From contig JAJFII010000047.1 in assembly GCA_021775095.1 (NCBI GenBank), positions 50,132 through 114,131 of the forward strand: a stretch of DNA of 64,000 bases, in the 5' to 3' direction. Each line of letters starts with the position of its first letter. Position 1 is the first letter of the stretch. This DNA comes from Rhodospirillales bacterium (lineage in GTDB: Bacteria; Pseudomonadota; Alphaproteobacteria; Rhodospirillales; Casp-alpha2). The position numbers were made by a program, and so were the translations under genes. Below, piece after piece: positions 8,402 through 16,791 of this stretch. The notes beneath the pieces are model-generated. The model was not told the DNA's origin. It made no database searches and saw only the letters and a list, made by a program, of their open reading frames with translations.

Positions 8402-9289
8402 ATGTCACGTCGCCTGCCACCGCTAAATGCCTTAAAGTCCTTTGAAGCGGCAGCTCGACACCTGAGCTTTACCAAAGCGGCCGAGGAGTTGTTTGTCACT
8501 CAGGCGGCGGTCAGCCACCAGATCAAAACCCTTGAGGAGTTTTTGGGCCTGCCCCTGTTTCGGCGCCTGAACCGATCGCTGCTGTTGACCGACGAAGGAC
8601 AAATTCTGTATCCGGCAATGAGTGAGGCCCTTGATCTGATTATGGTGACCACCGATCGTCTGCATCGGTATCAACAAACAGGTATGCTGAATGTGGCGAC
8701 AATGGATTCACTTGCCGCCAATTGGCTGGTGCCGCGCCTCGGCCGGTTCCGGCGTGCCAATTCGGATATCGATGTCAGGGTGACAACGTCTGACCAGTTG
8801 GTTGATTATGTCCGTGATGGCATCGATTTGGGCATTCGCTATGGCCGCGGCACCTGGCCGGGAATGCACGTCACCCACCTGATGACCGAGGAGGTGTTTC
8901 CGGTCTGCAGTCCCAAACTGCTGGAACAGGGCCCGCCTCTGAACAAACCCGACGATTTGAAACATTACACGCTTTTGCACGACGACATGCGTGAAGACTG
9001 GCGCATGTGGTTAATGGCGGTTGGCGCAACGGAAGTAGACCCGACTCGCGGTCCCGGATACAAACATTCAAATTTTGTCTATCAGGCGGCCGTGTTTGGC
9101 GATGGTGTTGCCCTCGGTCGCAGTGTCCTGGTGGCTGACGAAATTGAGCAGGGCCGGCTGGTTAAGGTCCTGGATTTTGCCCTGCCCGCCAATTATGCCT
9201 ACTGGATAGTATCGCCGCAGGCGATGGCCGATAACCCAAAAGTAAAGCTGTTTCGCGACTGGTTGTTGGCGGAAGCCCAGGATAGCTGA
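8402..9289 (+). CDS. LysR-family regulator, GcvA-like
   Basis: LysR-type transcriptional regulator, 295 residues. The winged HTH is at residues 1-62 (RLPPLNALKSFEAAARHLSF, then FTKAAEELFVTQAAVSHQI). The effector domain carries the GcvA-subfamily features MDSLAANWLVPRLGRF, DLGIRYGRGTWPG and VALGRSVLVADEI. The RLPPL(N)AL start is typical of GcvA/AmpR-like members. ATG has a poor ribosome site within an AT-rich leader. It is convergent with the bicupin/ThDP operon and divergent from the DUF1127 gene, either of which it could control; the target is not established. Confidence 0.88.
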   Translation: MSRRLPPLNALKSFEAAARHLSFTKAAEELFVTQAAVSHQIKTLEEFLGLPLFRRLNRSLLLTDEGQILYPAMSEALDLIMVTTDRLHRYQQTGMLNVATMDSLAANWLVPRLGRFRRANSDIDVRVTTSDQLVDYVRDGIDLGIRYGRGTWPGMHVTHLMTEEVFPVCSPKLLEQGPPLNKPDDLKHYTLLHDDMREDWRMWLMAVGATEVDPTRGPGYKHSNFVYQAAVFGDGVALGRSVLVADEIEQGRLVKVLDFALPANYAYWIVSPQAMADNPKVKLFRDWLLAEAQDS

Positions 9290-9363
9290 GCGGGCCGTCG
9301 TCGATCGGCACCGACCAGAAAGCAGGCAAAAGCATCGTTCAGGGGATATCGCCAAGACGCGCT

Positions 9364-9954
9364 CTAGTGGCCCGTCGACGCCTGATAGGCGGAACGAAAG
9401 CGCAATCGGCATTCGGCCAAATTCATATTTCTTTTGTATGGGGTGGGCGGTCCATCCCTGACACGCAGGTGGACGAAGCGCGGTCCCGGTGCTTCTGTCA
9501 GGAACTTTGCCGCCGCCATCAACTCGGCTTGCGTCTCGACCCGAAGGGTTGACGTGAACCCGGCACCCCGGGCCATCACGGTCAAATCGGTTTTGTTTGA
9601 TGTGTGCCCGGTCTGGCCACCGGTTTCACCGTGGCAGCCATTATCGATACAAACAATTGACAGATTATCGGGGGCAATTGTCGCAACCGTGGCAAGCGAT
9701 CCAATGTTCATCAAAAGTTCACCATCGCCGGTGACGACCGCCACCGGGCGATTTGGCGCCGCCATCGCAACTCCCAATCCCATGCTTGTTGCCGCCCCCA
9801 TGGCACCAGCCATGGTGAAAAGGTTGTCGCCATCTTCGGTCAGGCCCGCCGTATCGCGGGCCGAGCCGGCAAGGCCTGTAATGAATAAATAGTCGTCGGG
9901 TTTTGGAAACAGGTTAGCGAGAACGTCGCGCCTGTCGAGAGTTGCCGGGATCAT
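9364..9954 (-). CDS. ThDP-dependent enzyme, C-terminal (beta) subunit
   Basis: Pyrophosphate-binding half of a split thiamine-diphosphate enzyme, 196 residues, like the beta chain of sulfopyruvate decarboxylase (ComE) or the C-terminal domain of phosphonopyruvate decarboxylase. The ThDP motif GDGELLMNIGSLATVAT (76-92) ends about 27 residues later in the IDNG pair (103-106), followed by HGETGGQTGHTS, found in the sulfopyruvate/phosphonopyruvate group. The start was moved to ATG 9954, which has GGAG 10 nt upstream; a longer reading frame would overlap the alpha-subunit gene. With the alpha subunit it forms the active enzyme. The 2-oxo acid substrate is not established. Confidence 0.8.
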   Translation of the reverse strand: MIPATLDRRDVLANLFPKPDDYLFITGLAGSARDTAGLTEDGDNLFTMAGAMGAATSMGLGVAMAAPNRPVAVVTGDGELLMNIGSLATVATIAPDNLSIVCIDNGCHGETGGQTGHTSNKTDLTVMARGAGFTSTLRVETQAELMAAAKFLTEAPGPRFVHLRVRDGPPTPYKRNMNLAECRLRFRSAYQASTGH

Positions 9955-9970
9955 GATAACCGTCTCCACC

Positions 9971-10492
9971 TTAAAAGGGTTTTGCGCCGAGGAAGCGCTG
10001 GGAAAGAATAAGGGCGGCTGAATTTCCGCCTTTGAAGGTCGCAGCAATGGCGGCTTCTGTCGCCGGTGCCAGATCATCGAGACAATCAACCCGGAACAGC
10101 AACACGCCCATAGCCGTTAAAATCGGCTCCACGGCCTGGCCCATGGGATACTGCCAGGGGTTTTGTTCACCGTAATCACCGCGCATGGAAACCATCATCA
10201 GAATCGGAAACCGCCCGCCGTTCACCAGGGACAAAAAGTTCGGGATGTTGCCGACGCCGGACGATTGCATGCATATGACGGCTTTTTTGGCAACCAAATC
10301 AGCCCCCGCCGCAATCGCCACGCCTTCTTCTTCCGTCGTTAACAGGATCGGCCTGACGCCGTTATGCGCTTCGGCATATTCAATCAGGCGTTTGTTGCCC
10401 GCATCGGGAATATAAGGGAAAAGTGTGACCCCGGCCTCAACCAGGGCATCGAACAACTGCTTCGGCCAATCCGTGTCCTTTTGATCATTCAT
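9971..10492 (-). CDS. ThDP-dependent enzyme, N-terminal (alpha) subunit
   Basis: Pyrimidine-binding half of the split ThDP enzyme, 173 residues, similar to the alpha chain of sulfopyruvate decarboxylase (ComD). The catalytic glutamate lies in LLTTEEEGVAIAAGADL (about 50-66), and AVICMQSSGVGNIPNFLSL matches the family GxGN region. FPYIPDAG near the N-terminus is the usual substrate-side loop. ATG 10492 is preceded by GGCGGA. It lies 16 bp upstream of the beta-subunit gene and 46 bp downstream of the bicupin gene on the same strand. Oxygenase upstream and decarboxylase downstream suggests catabolism of an aromatic or C3 oxo-acid, which is inference. Confidence 0.8.
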   Translation of the reverse strand: MNDQKDTDWPKQLFDALVEAGVTLFPYIPDAGNKRLIEYAEAHNGVRPILLTTEEEGVAIAAGADLVAKKAVICMQSSGVGNIPNFLSLVNGGRFPILMMVSMRGDYGEQNPWQYPMGQAVEPILTAMGVLLFRVDCLDDLAPATEAAIAATFKGGNSAALILSQRFLGAKPF

Positions 10493-10538
10493 TCCGCCAG
10501 ACCCTTTCTTTTTTTTACCATTGCAAATTTTTTTAACC

Positions 10539-11483
10539 TCACGCGAAGGAAAATCCCATGGTCCGGCCGTAACTGTAAAGCCCACCGTCCTGGACGATCA
10601 GGAAGCGGGCCTGCCTGGAGCCTTCATTGTGATGGGAATGTAAACTTTGCGGTGGCGTGACGGTGGTTGCCCAGGGGGTCCAGTCCTTACGGTTCCCATC
10701 GACCATTGAATAACAGTTTTCACCCTGGACAACCAACGTCACGGCAACCGAATTATGGCGGTGTGCACGCTGCATATCGCCGGGTGGTAGGGTGTTCATT
10801 GCCAAGGTCGAAATCGGGATTATGCTGCGGCCTGTCCTCTGCTTTTGCGATGAGAACATAACCGCAAGGCCTGCCGTCTCGGCTTTTCTGGCGAGTTCGT
10901 AGACCCGTTCGATCTGGCGGTCGATTTCAGCCGCCGGATAAAAAACAACTTCGATACCGCTATTTGCGGGTTCCAGCGGGCGGACGTTTTCAAATTTCAT
11001 CTGAGGTTCGTTGGTTACCACCCATAAAACCGCATCGGCTCCGCTGGCTTTTAAGGTCGCGGCGGCACCACCGGGAAGCAAAAAAACATCGCCCGGGTTC
11101 CAAAGAATGGACTGCCCGGCGATTTCTGTTACCCCTGACCCCTGAATGACATACCAAATTGAGCCAACTGTATTAAATTCGGCTTCGAGGGTATCGCCGT
11201 CATTGATCCGCGCGTAACGGGCCAGCATAAACGGTGAGGTTGCCGGACCGACATCATCCCTACCGAGCTGGCTGTCGCAAACGATCAACCCGGTTGGCGT
11301 CCCCGCCGCCAAGGCTTTTTCCGGCTCCGCCTGAAACACCCTGTCCGGCACTGGCTGCAAGACCCTGTTAAAAGCGTCATCCGAATTGAAAAAAAGCGCG
11401 CGCCTTGCGGCGGCGTTTGCCGGCTTCAGGGGCCGGTGGGCCTTATGCGATGATGCACCGTGTAGCGAGAGTTCATTTGGCAT
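10539..11483 (-). CDS. Bicupin protein, gentisate 1,2-dioxygenase-like
   Basis: 314 residues with two cupin domains. The first (about 80-160) contains GSIWYVIQGSGVTEI and WNPGDVFLLPG. The second (about 220-305) contains RAHRHNSVAVTLVVQGE, VTPPQSLHSHHNEGS and LIVQDGGLYSY. The HRHNS...HSHHN pattern matches the Fe(II)-binding cupin of gentisate and related ring-cleaving dioxygenases. The first cupin lacks an obvious three-His site, as is common for the structural half of the family. It probably opens an aromatic ring with O2, but a gentisate substrate is not shown. It sits between hydrolase and ThDP-enzyme genes in one leftward operon. Confidence 0.75.
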   Translation of the reverse strand: MPNELSLHGASSHKAHRPLKPANAAARRALFFNSDDAFNRVLQPVPDRVFQAEPEKALAAGTPTGLIVCDSQLGRDDVGPATSPFMLARYARINDGDTLEAEFNTVGSIWYVIQGSGVTEIAGQSILWNPGDVFLLPGGAAATLKASGADAVLWVVTNEPQMKFENVRPLEPANSGIEVVFYPAAEIDRQIERVYELARKAETAGLAVMFSSQKQRTGRSIIPISTLAMNTLPPGDMQRAHRHNSVAVTLVVQGENCYSMVDGNRKDWTPWATTVTPPQSLHSHHNEGSRQARFLIVQDGGLYSYGRTMGFSFA

Positions 11484-11611
11484 TTTTTGGTTCCACCTGG
11501 TTATAAGGAAAGCAAAAATTCAGGTCGTAAAATGTTGAGCTGTCGTCCCCTAAGAATTTTTTGCCGGACGTGTAAAAATCCGCCGGTAACCACCGAGCAT
11601 TTATGCGTCGG

Positions 11612-12475
11612 TTATGGCGTTGCATTTGTTGGCCCCGCATCTCGGGTTTTCCATCGCCGGTTCTCGACCGTCGAAAAAAAATCCGCACACAGTTCATTAA
11701 ACCGCGCGGGTTCTTCCAGATTAATCAAATGGCCGGCTTTCGGCATGACCGATAACCCGGCCATCGGCATGGTCCGTTTGAGCCAAAGATTGACGTCCAG
11801 ACAGGCATCGTCCTCATCACCCACCATCAAAAATGTTGGCACCATAGAGGCCGCCAGCTGATCGGCAAAATCGTGCATTCCGGGCCGCGCCGCCTGAACG
11901 CGCCTGTAGGTATAAGCGCAGCCCATGGCCGGATGTTCCGCCAGGTGGTCGCGAAACTCGGCCCAACCTTTCGGGTCTTTGTGTTTAAGCTGGATACGGC
12001 TCGGGCTGCTGGCCATCTCATCGGCCGCAAACACACCGCTTTTGAGCGTTCGATCCGCTGCCGCAAGGGTCTCAGCAATAAACGCTTCACGGGTTGGCGG
12101 ATGGGCACCGGATCCACCGCTGGCGGCAACCAACGCAGAAACCCGATCCATGTGCCGAATGGACATTAATAACCCGATATAAGCGCCCATGCTCAAGCCG
12201 ATCACATGGGTTTTTTTAATCAGCAGATGGTCCAGAACGGCGATCGCATCGGCGAGGTTTTGCTCCCACCCATAGGCCGTTTCCTGTTCCGGCACTTGCG
12301 ACGGCGGATAACCGCGGGCCGCCATAACAATGCAGCGATAGCGACGCGAGAAAAACCGCACTTGCAGTTCCCAGGCCCGGGCATCACCGGCAAACTCATG
12401 CAGAAACAAAAGCGGGTGGCCGCTTCCCGTTTCTTGATAAAAAATCTCAACGCCTTCGTTGGTTACAAATGCCAT
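11612..12475 (-). CDS. Alpha/beta hydrolase
   Basis: Single-domain alpha/beta hydrolase, 287 residues. The nucleophile elbow is IGLSMGAYIG (Ser about 98), the oxyanion region LLFLHEFAGDARAWELQ, and the acid and base lie in MVGDEDDACL and MPKAGHLINLEEPARF. The fold and size fit carbon-carbon bond hydrolases, enol-lactonases or esterases of aromatic catabolism. ATG 12475 was chosen over an upstream in-frame start because of the GAGGGATGG site. It precedes the bicupin gene, so it may act on a ring-cleavage product, which is inference. Confidence 0.8.
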   Translation of the reverse strand: MAFVTNEGVEIFYQETGSGHPLLFLHEFAGDARAWELQVRFFSRRYRCIVMAARGYPPSQVPEQETAYGWEQNLADAIAVLDHLLIKKTHVIGLSMGAYIGLLMSIRHMDRVSALVAASGGSGAHPPTREAFIAETLAAADRTLKSGVFAADEMASSPSRIQLKHKDPKGWAEFRDHLAEHPAMGCAYTYRRVQAARPGMHDFADQLAASMVPTFLMVGDEDDACLDVNLWLKRTMPMAGLSVMPKAGHLINLEEPARFNELCADFFSTVENRRWKTRDAGPTNATP

Positions 12476-12608
12476 TTTTTGCCATCCCTCGAACTCTAAT
12501 CCGCGGTCTTTAAGTGCCCCTCGCAACCCCGACCGGCTTCCAACCTTAACCGGCCGTTCAGACCATTGTGATCAAATAAATAGACTTTTGGATATGATTT
12601 ATAAGGCC

Positions 12609-13586
12609 TCACTGCAGGGAGCCGAGCAGACGTCGAAGACCGTCTTCCAGGGGCATTTCCGGCTTCCAGCCTAACAGGGAATGGGCTTTTGAATTGATGT
12701 AATGCAGGCCTTTTCCGGTTTTCAACCGCACCCGACCATCGTCTTCGATATATTCGGGCTGAATTGGCGAGCCGACGATATCGGTGATCATTTGCACCAG
12801 GTCTTTGGTCATAATGCTGCGCCCACCGGAAATATTCATCGCCGCATCGGTTGCCTCACTTTCCAGCGCCATTACGAGGGCGCGCGCCACATCGCCGGCG
12901 TAAACGAAATCCTTGCTTTCGGTTCCGTCGCCAAAAAGCTGCGGTGCCTGGCCGCGCGTCAAACGCTCGTAAGTTTCGATGATATAAAGGGCGTTGGCGG
13001 CGCGATGATGCTGACCTTCACCGTAAACGGTTGAAAAGCGCAGGGCGAGATAGTCCAGACCGTATTTCTGTTGGTACATCCGGCACAGCTGCTCGCCGAT
13101 AATCTTGCTGCTTCCATACGCCGCCGCCGGTGCCGGAATGCCATTGGTTTTATGGGGCATGTCCTCAGCAATGCCGCCGCCAATGCCAAACCCGTAAACC
13201 GCGCTGGACGAGGCAAAAACCACTTTTTTAAGATTATTCAGGCGGGCACTTTCCAGGAAATTGAGATGGCCTTTTATGTTGACGTCGATGGCATCCCATG
13301 GATTTTGTGAAAATCCCAGCGACATGTAGGCCGCCAGATTGACCGCCCCGTCAATGCCATCCATCTGTTCGATAAACTGATGCAACTTGGTCACATCACC
13401 GGGCACAAGATGAACCCGTGGGTCCTCTTTAAGCGCCCCAAGGGAATCCGTTTTATCAAACAGTACGGGATCATAAACAAGGATTTTCGCCGCATTGCCG
13501 GCAATCATCGCCTTGACCAGATGCGAGCCGACCAGCGAAGCGCCGCCTGCTATGAGGAATTTTCCACCGTCTATTTTGATTGCCAT
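12609..13586 (-). CDS. NAD-dependent epimerase/dehydratase (extended SDR)
   Basis: Extended short-chain dehydrogenase/reductase of the UDP-glucose-4-epimerase/dTDP-glucose-dehydratase type, 325 residues. The nucleotide site is LIAGGASLVGSHL (residues 11-23), the active site Y157-x3-K161 in AAYGSSKIIGEQ with the Ser in VFASSSAVYG, and the C-terminal domain has QLFGDGTESKDFVYAGDVA. ATG 13586 replaces an upstream in-frame start. It lies 133 bp upstream of the hydrolase gene and may lead that operon. A nucleotide sugar is the expected substrate, but members also reduce small ketones. Confidence 0.82.
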   Translation of the reverse strand: MAIKIDGGKFLIAGGASLVGSHLVKAMIAGNAAKILVYDPVLFDKTDSLGALKEDPRVHLVPGDVTKLHQFIEQMDGIDGAVNLAAYMSLGFSQNPWDAIDVNIKGHLNFLESARLNNLKKVVFASSSAVYGFGIGGGIAEDMPHKTNGIPAPAAAYGSSKIIGEQLCRMYQQKYGLDYLALRFSTVYGEGQHHRAANALYIIETYERLTRGQAPQLFGDGTESKDFVYAGDVARALVMALESEATDAAMNISGGRSIMTKDLVQMITDIVGSPIQPEYIEDDGRVRLKTGKGLHYINSKAHSLLGWKPEMPLEDGLRRLLGSLQ

Positions 13587-13707
13587 TACCCCGCCCCGCG
13601 TCACTGCCGACCCACCGTTTACCAATTATATGGATTTTATGTCCCGATAAAAGCGGGTTTCAGGACTAACAGCTGTGCCGACTACGACCGATAGGAGGGC
13701 GCTAACG

Positions 13708-13821
13708 ATGGCCAAGGATATCGCCGTAGAATTGTTTGGCTGCTACCAGGTCTGTGGCATGGATGTTGGCGACACTTCGCTTAACGGTCATATTTTAAGG
13801 GCCCACACAATTGGCACCTAG
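13708..13821 (+). CDS. Candidate small protein, 37 aa
   Basis: Short open frame of 37 codons starting MAKDIAVELFGCYQVCGMDV. It has a near-ideal ribosome site (AGGAGGG, 8 nt before ATG) in an otherwise empty gap. Its TAG stop overlaps, as CTAG, the TAG stop of the convergent acetoacetyl-CoA synthetase gene. It has no membrane segment and contains two Cys five residues apart. I do not recognise it. It could be a genuine small protein, a regulatory leader, or the remains of a longer gene. Confidence 0.35.
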   Translation: MAKDIAVELFGCYQVCGMDVGDTSLNGHILRAHTIGT

Positions 13822-15794
13822 ACCTTTATTTCTGTGCGATTTTTAAAAAACCCGAGGGCTTCCGGATTGGCCAACGCTTCAACATTTTTTACAGTCCTTC
13901 CGTGCACAACATCACGCACCGCCAATTCGGTGATTTTACCCGATTTGGTTCGTGGGATGTCGTCGACCTGGACCACCCGTGCCGGCACATGACGCGGCGT
14001 GCAGGTGGCCCGGACCTGGGCCTGAATTTTTTTGATCAATTCATCGTTAAGGGTCAATCCGGGCCTGAGGACGACAAACAGCACGACGCGGACGTCGTTA
14101 TCCCAATCCTGACCGATGACGATACTTTCCGCAACCTCACTCAGGCGTTCGACCTGGCGGTAAATCTCGGCGGTACCTATTCGCACGCCGCCCGGGTTGA
14201 GGGTCGCGTCTGAGCGACCAAACATAATATAACCGCCGTGTTCCGTATGTTCGACAAAATCCCCATGGCACCAGATGTTGTCGTAGACGGCAAAATAAGC
14301 ATCGTGATAGCGCTGCCCGTCGGAGTCTCCCAAAAACCCAAGCGGCACCGATGGAAAGGTCTGTTTGCAGACCAGTTCACCCTTTTCGCCGCGCAGGGAG
14401 TTGCCCTGGTCGTCAAAAACATCCACATCCATGCCATAAACCGCCTGCTGCAATTCACCCTGCCAGACCGGTTTTGTCGGGTTGCCGGACATAAAACAGC
14501 CCATAATATCGGTGCCACCGGTGAAGGAAATCAAATGAAAATCTTTTTTGATGCCGTCATAAACAAATTTAAAACCTTCCGGTGCCAGGGGCGAGCCGGT
14601 CGAACAGAGGACTTCAAGGTTCGTCAACTCGTGGGTGTCGGCGGGCCGATGGCCGCTTTTCGATAAGGCATCGATAAATTTGGCCGAAGTGCCGAACAGG
14701 GTCATGCCTTCTGCATCGGCATAGTCGAATAAGATGTGGGAACTGGGGTAAAAGGGTGATCCGTCATACAGCAGGACCGTCGCTCCCCAAGCCAGGCTGC
14801 TGACCAGCCAATTCCACATCATCCAGCCACAGGTGGTAAAAAAGAAAACCCGGTCGTCGCGTTTGATATTGCAGTGGAACAGGTGTTCGGAGGCATGTTT
14901 TAACAGACTGCCGCCGGCCGAGTGGATGATACATTTCGGGGCACCCGTTGTGCCCGACGAAAACATGATATACAGCGGCTGATCAAAGGGCAATTGGGCA
15001 AACTTGATCTCGCCCGGCGGGTTGTGTTCCAGCAGGTCATCCCAATTCTGGGCATGGGTTATGCCCGATACATCTGTCGGAAGATCCAGATAGTTGACCA
15101 CAACCACCGCTTCGACCGACGGTAGCTGGTCGGTAATTTCTTCGACTTTATCGAGGCTGTCGTGGGTTTTACCGTTGTAGTGGTATCCATTTGCACAAAA
15201 CAGCACTTTCGGTTCGATTTGATGGAACCGATCCAAGACACCCTGTACGCCGAAATCCGGTGAACAGGAGGACCAAACGGCACCGATGGAGCTGGCCGCC
15301 AACATGGCGATAACGGTTTCTGGCAGGTTTGGCAGATATCCGGCAATTTTATCGCCCCGACCGACCCCCAATTTTATCAGGGCCAGGGCAACGCTGGAAA
15401 CCTCGTCATAAACGTCCTTAAAACTGAGGCGTCGTTTGACTTTGTCTTCACCCCAAAAGACAAAAGCGTCAGCCTGATCCCGGCGTTGAAGCAAATTCTC
15501 CGCATAATTAAAACGCGCGTCGGGAAACCATTTTGCCCCCGGCAGTTTTTGTTTGTCGACAAGTTCGGGGCCGGCCCAGGTCTCGCCCACCAGTCCGACA
15601 TGATCAACCAGGCTGCGCCAAAATTTTTCCATTTCCCGTACCGAAAAATCGGATAAGTGGTCGGTGTCGGTAAGCGTCGCCCCCCAGTCCCTGTTGATCT
15701 TTGCCATCAACGGGAAAACATTGGCTTTTTTTACGCGCTCGGCATCGGGCGTCCATAGGGGGTGCGGCACAGTCGGCTCTCCGGGTTCTGTCAA
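13818..15794 (-). CDS. aacS: Acetoacetate--CoA ligase
   Basis: Acetoacetyl-CoA synthetase of 658 residues, the usual length. It activates acetoacetate to acetoacetyl-CoA with ATP and links ketone bodies or PHB breakdown to central metabolism. The adenylate-forming motifs are clear: the N-terminal PLWTPDAERV and MEKFWRSLVDH blocks, P-loop SSGTTGAPK (279-287), FFFTTCGWMMWNWL, STGSPLAPEGF, the A8 region CHGDFVEHTEHGGYIMFGRSDATLNPGGVRIG, and the catalytic Lys in IPRTKSGKITELAV near the C-terminus. The start is a TTG giving the expected N-terminus; no better start lies upstream. A pterin dehydratase gene lies 117 bp upstream. Confidence 0.92.
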   Translation of the reverse strand: MTEPGEPTVPHPLWTPDAERVKKANVFPLMAKINRDWGATLTDTDHLSDFSVREMEKFWRSLVDHVGLVGETWAGPELVDKQKLPGAKWFPDARFNYAENLLQRRDQADAFVFWGEDKVKRRLSFKDVYDEVSSVALALIKLGVGRGDKIAGYLPNLPETVIAMLAASSIGAVWSSCSPDFGVQGVLDRFHQIEPKVLFCANGYHYNGKTHDSLDKVEEITDQLPSVEAVVVVNYLDLPTDVSGITHAQNWDDLLEHNPPGEIKFAQLPFDQPLYIMFSSGTTGAPKCIIHSAGGSLLKHASEHLFHCNIKRDDRVFFFTTCGWMMWNWLVSSLAWGATVLLYDGSPFYPSSHILFDYADAEGMTLFGTSAKFIDALSKSGHRPADTHELTNLEVLCSTGSPLAPEGFKFVYDGIKKDFHLISFTGGTDIMGCFMSGNPTKPVWQGELQQAVYGMDVDVFDDQGNSLRGEKGELVCKQTFPSVPLGFLGDSDGQRYHDAYFAVYDNIWCHGDFVEHTEHGGYIMFGRSDATLNPGGVRIGTAEIYRQVERLSEVAESIVIGQDWDNDVRVVLFVVLRPGLTLNDELIKKIQAQVRATCTPRHVPARVVQVDDIPRTKSGKITELAVRDVVHGRTVKNVEALANPEALGFFKNRTEIKV

Positions 15795-15911
15795 AACGGC
15801 GGTCGACGCAGTATGGGGAGCAGGCCTGCTGGCTTCAAGCCCCGAATTGACGTCGTTTCACGGATAAAAAAATCACCAAACCAAGACCTCTCCAGGAATT
15901 ACAGGACGGCC

Positions 15912-16196
15912 TTACGGTTGCGGAGCAATCCGCTCCATAAAGGTTGCCAACTTGATATCTTTTTCGGTGACACCACCGGCGTCGTGGGTCGTCAGGGTGA
16001 CCTCGACCCGGTTGTAGACATTAAACCATTCGGGGTGATGGTTGGCTTTGTCGGCGGCCAGGGCAACCCGGGTCATAAAACCGAAGGCTTCATTGAAGCT
16101 CTTGAATTCAAAGGTTTTTTGAATGGCGTCCCGGTCTTTGCAATCGACCCAGCCAGCCAATCCCGCGAGGGCTGATAAACGTTCTTCCTTATCCAT
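15912..16196 (-). CDS. phhB: 4a-hydroxytetrahydrobiopterin dehydratase (pterin-4a-carbinolamine dehydratase)
   Basis: 94-residue PCD/DCoH protein that dehydrates 4a-hydroxytetrahydropterin to the quinonoid dihydropterin, recycling the cofactor of aromatic amino acid hydroxylases. The signature is complete: [20 protein letters not shown] followed by DAGGVTEKD, with the catalytic HHP and the distal His and Asp. Its ATG overlaps the stop of the response-regulator gene (TAATG), so the two are co-translated. No phenylalanine hydroxylase gene is in the window. In many alphaproteobacteria PCD occurs alone and may serve another pterin. Confidence 0.92.
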   Translation of the reverse strand: MDKEERLSALAGLAGWVDCKDRDAIQKTFEFKSFNEAFGFMTRVALAADKANHHPEWFNVYNRVEVTLTTHDAGGVTEKDIKLATFMERIAPQP

Positions 16197-16555
16197 TATC
16201 GAGGTCCATTATCGAGGCTTTCGATGGCGGCAATTAAATCATCCATGCGAAAAGGTTTTAAAAGGATCCTGTCGGCACCCAGTTTTGCGCTGGAATTTAA
16301 ATAATCGGAATTGCCGGAAATGGCAATAATACCAACCTCCCGGTCGAGCTGGCGTAGGGTCAGGATCGATTCAATCCCTTCACCACCATCCATAATCAGG
16401 TCGGTGACGACAACGGCCGGCCGGTGCTGTTCGAATAAACGCAAACCGAGCAATCCGTTCTCCGCATCATAGACCCGGTAACGGGCGTCGACCAACCCCT
16501 CATACAGCTGTTGCCGCAGGACTTGGTTGTCTTCGATTAGCAAAACGTCACTCAT
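16196..16555 (-). CDS. Single-domain response regulator
   Basis: 119-residue CheY-like receiver with no output domain. Acidic pair E8-D9 in LLIEDNQ, phospho-acceptor D52 in [14 protein letters not shown]80 at the Thr/Ser position (IAISGNS) and K100 in [10 protein letters not shown]. It is expected to be phosphorylated by an unknown histidine kinase, none of which is in the window. ATG 16555 has GGAG at 4 nt spacing; upstream in-frame starts extend into non-conserved sequence. It overlaps the PCD gene by one base. Overlapping hairpins lie about 80-115 bp upstream. Confidence 0.85.
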   Translation of the reverse strand: MSDVLLIEDNQVLRQQLYEGLVDARYRVYDAENGLLGLRLFEQHRPAVVVTDLIMDGGEGIESILTLRQLDREVGIIAISGNSDYLNSSAKLGADRILLKPFRMDDLIAAIESLDNGPR

Positions 16556-16629
16556 TACTCCATTTATAGGTCGATCTAATTCCCAGGTCTTAACAACTCC
16601 GATCACGGTCCCGCGAGCGGACCTAAAAC

Positions 16630-16670
16630 AGCCGCAAACCTGCGGTTCGGCTGTCACTGCACCGCAGGTT
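16630..16670. promoter_or_regulatory. Overlapping inverted repeats in a divergent gap
   Basis: Within the 236-bp gap between the response regulator and the Gfo/Idh gene are three alternative pairings that share bases: AACCTGCGGT (16637-16646) with ACCGCAGGTT (16661-16670), CCGCA with TGCGG (16632-16645), and AGCCG with CGGCT (16630-16652). They cannot all form at once. This is either a DNA operator with dyad symmetry or an RNA switch in the leader of the response-regulator transcript. Function is unknown. Confidence 0.45.
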
Positions 16671-16791
16671 CCAGCCGATTACCCTTTCCCTATACCAAAA
16701 GTGAATAGTCGCAGGTTATTTTCGAATTTTTCATCATAGGTGCAGGGCGTTAGCTTGGCGTTGTCGAAAATTATGAACTTAAGGCGGCGGA

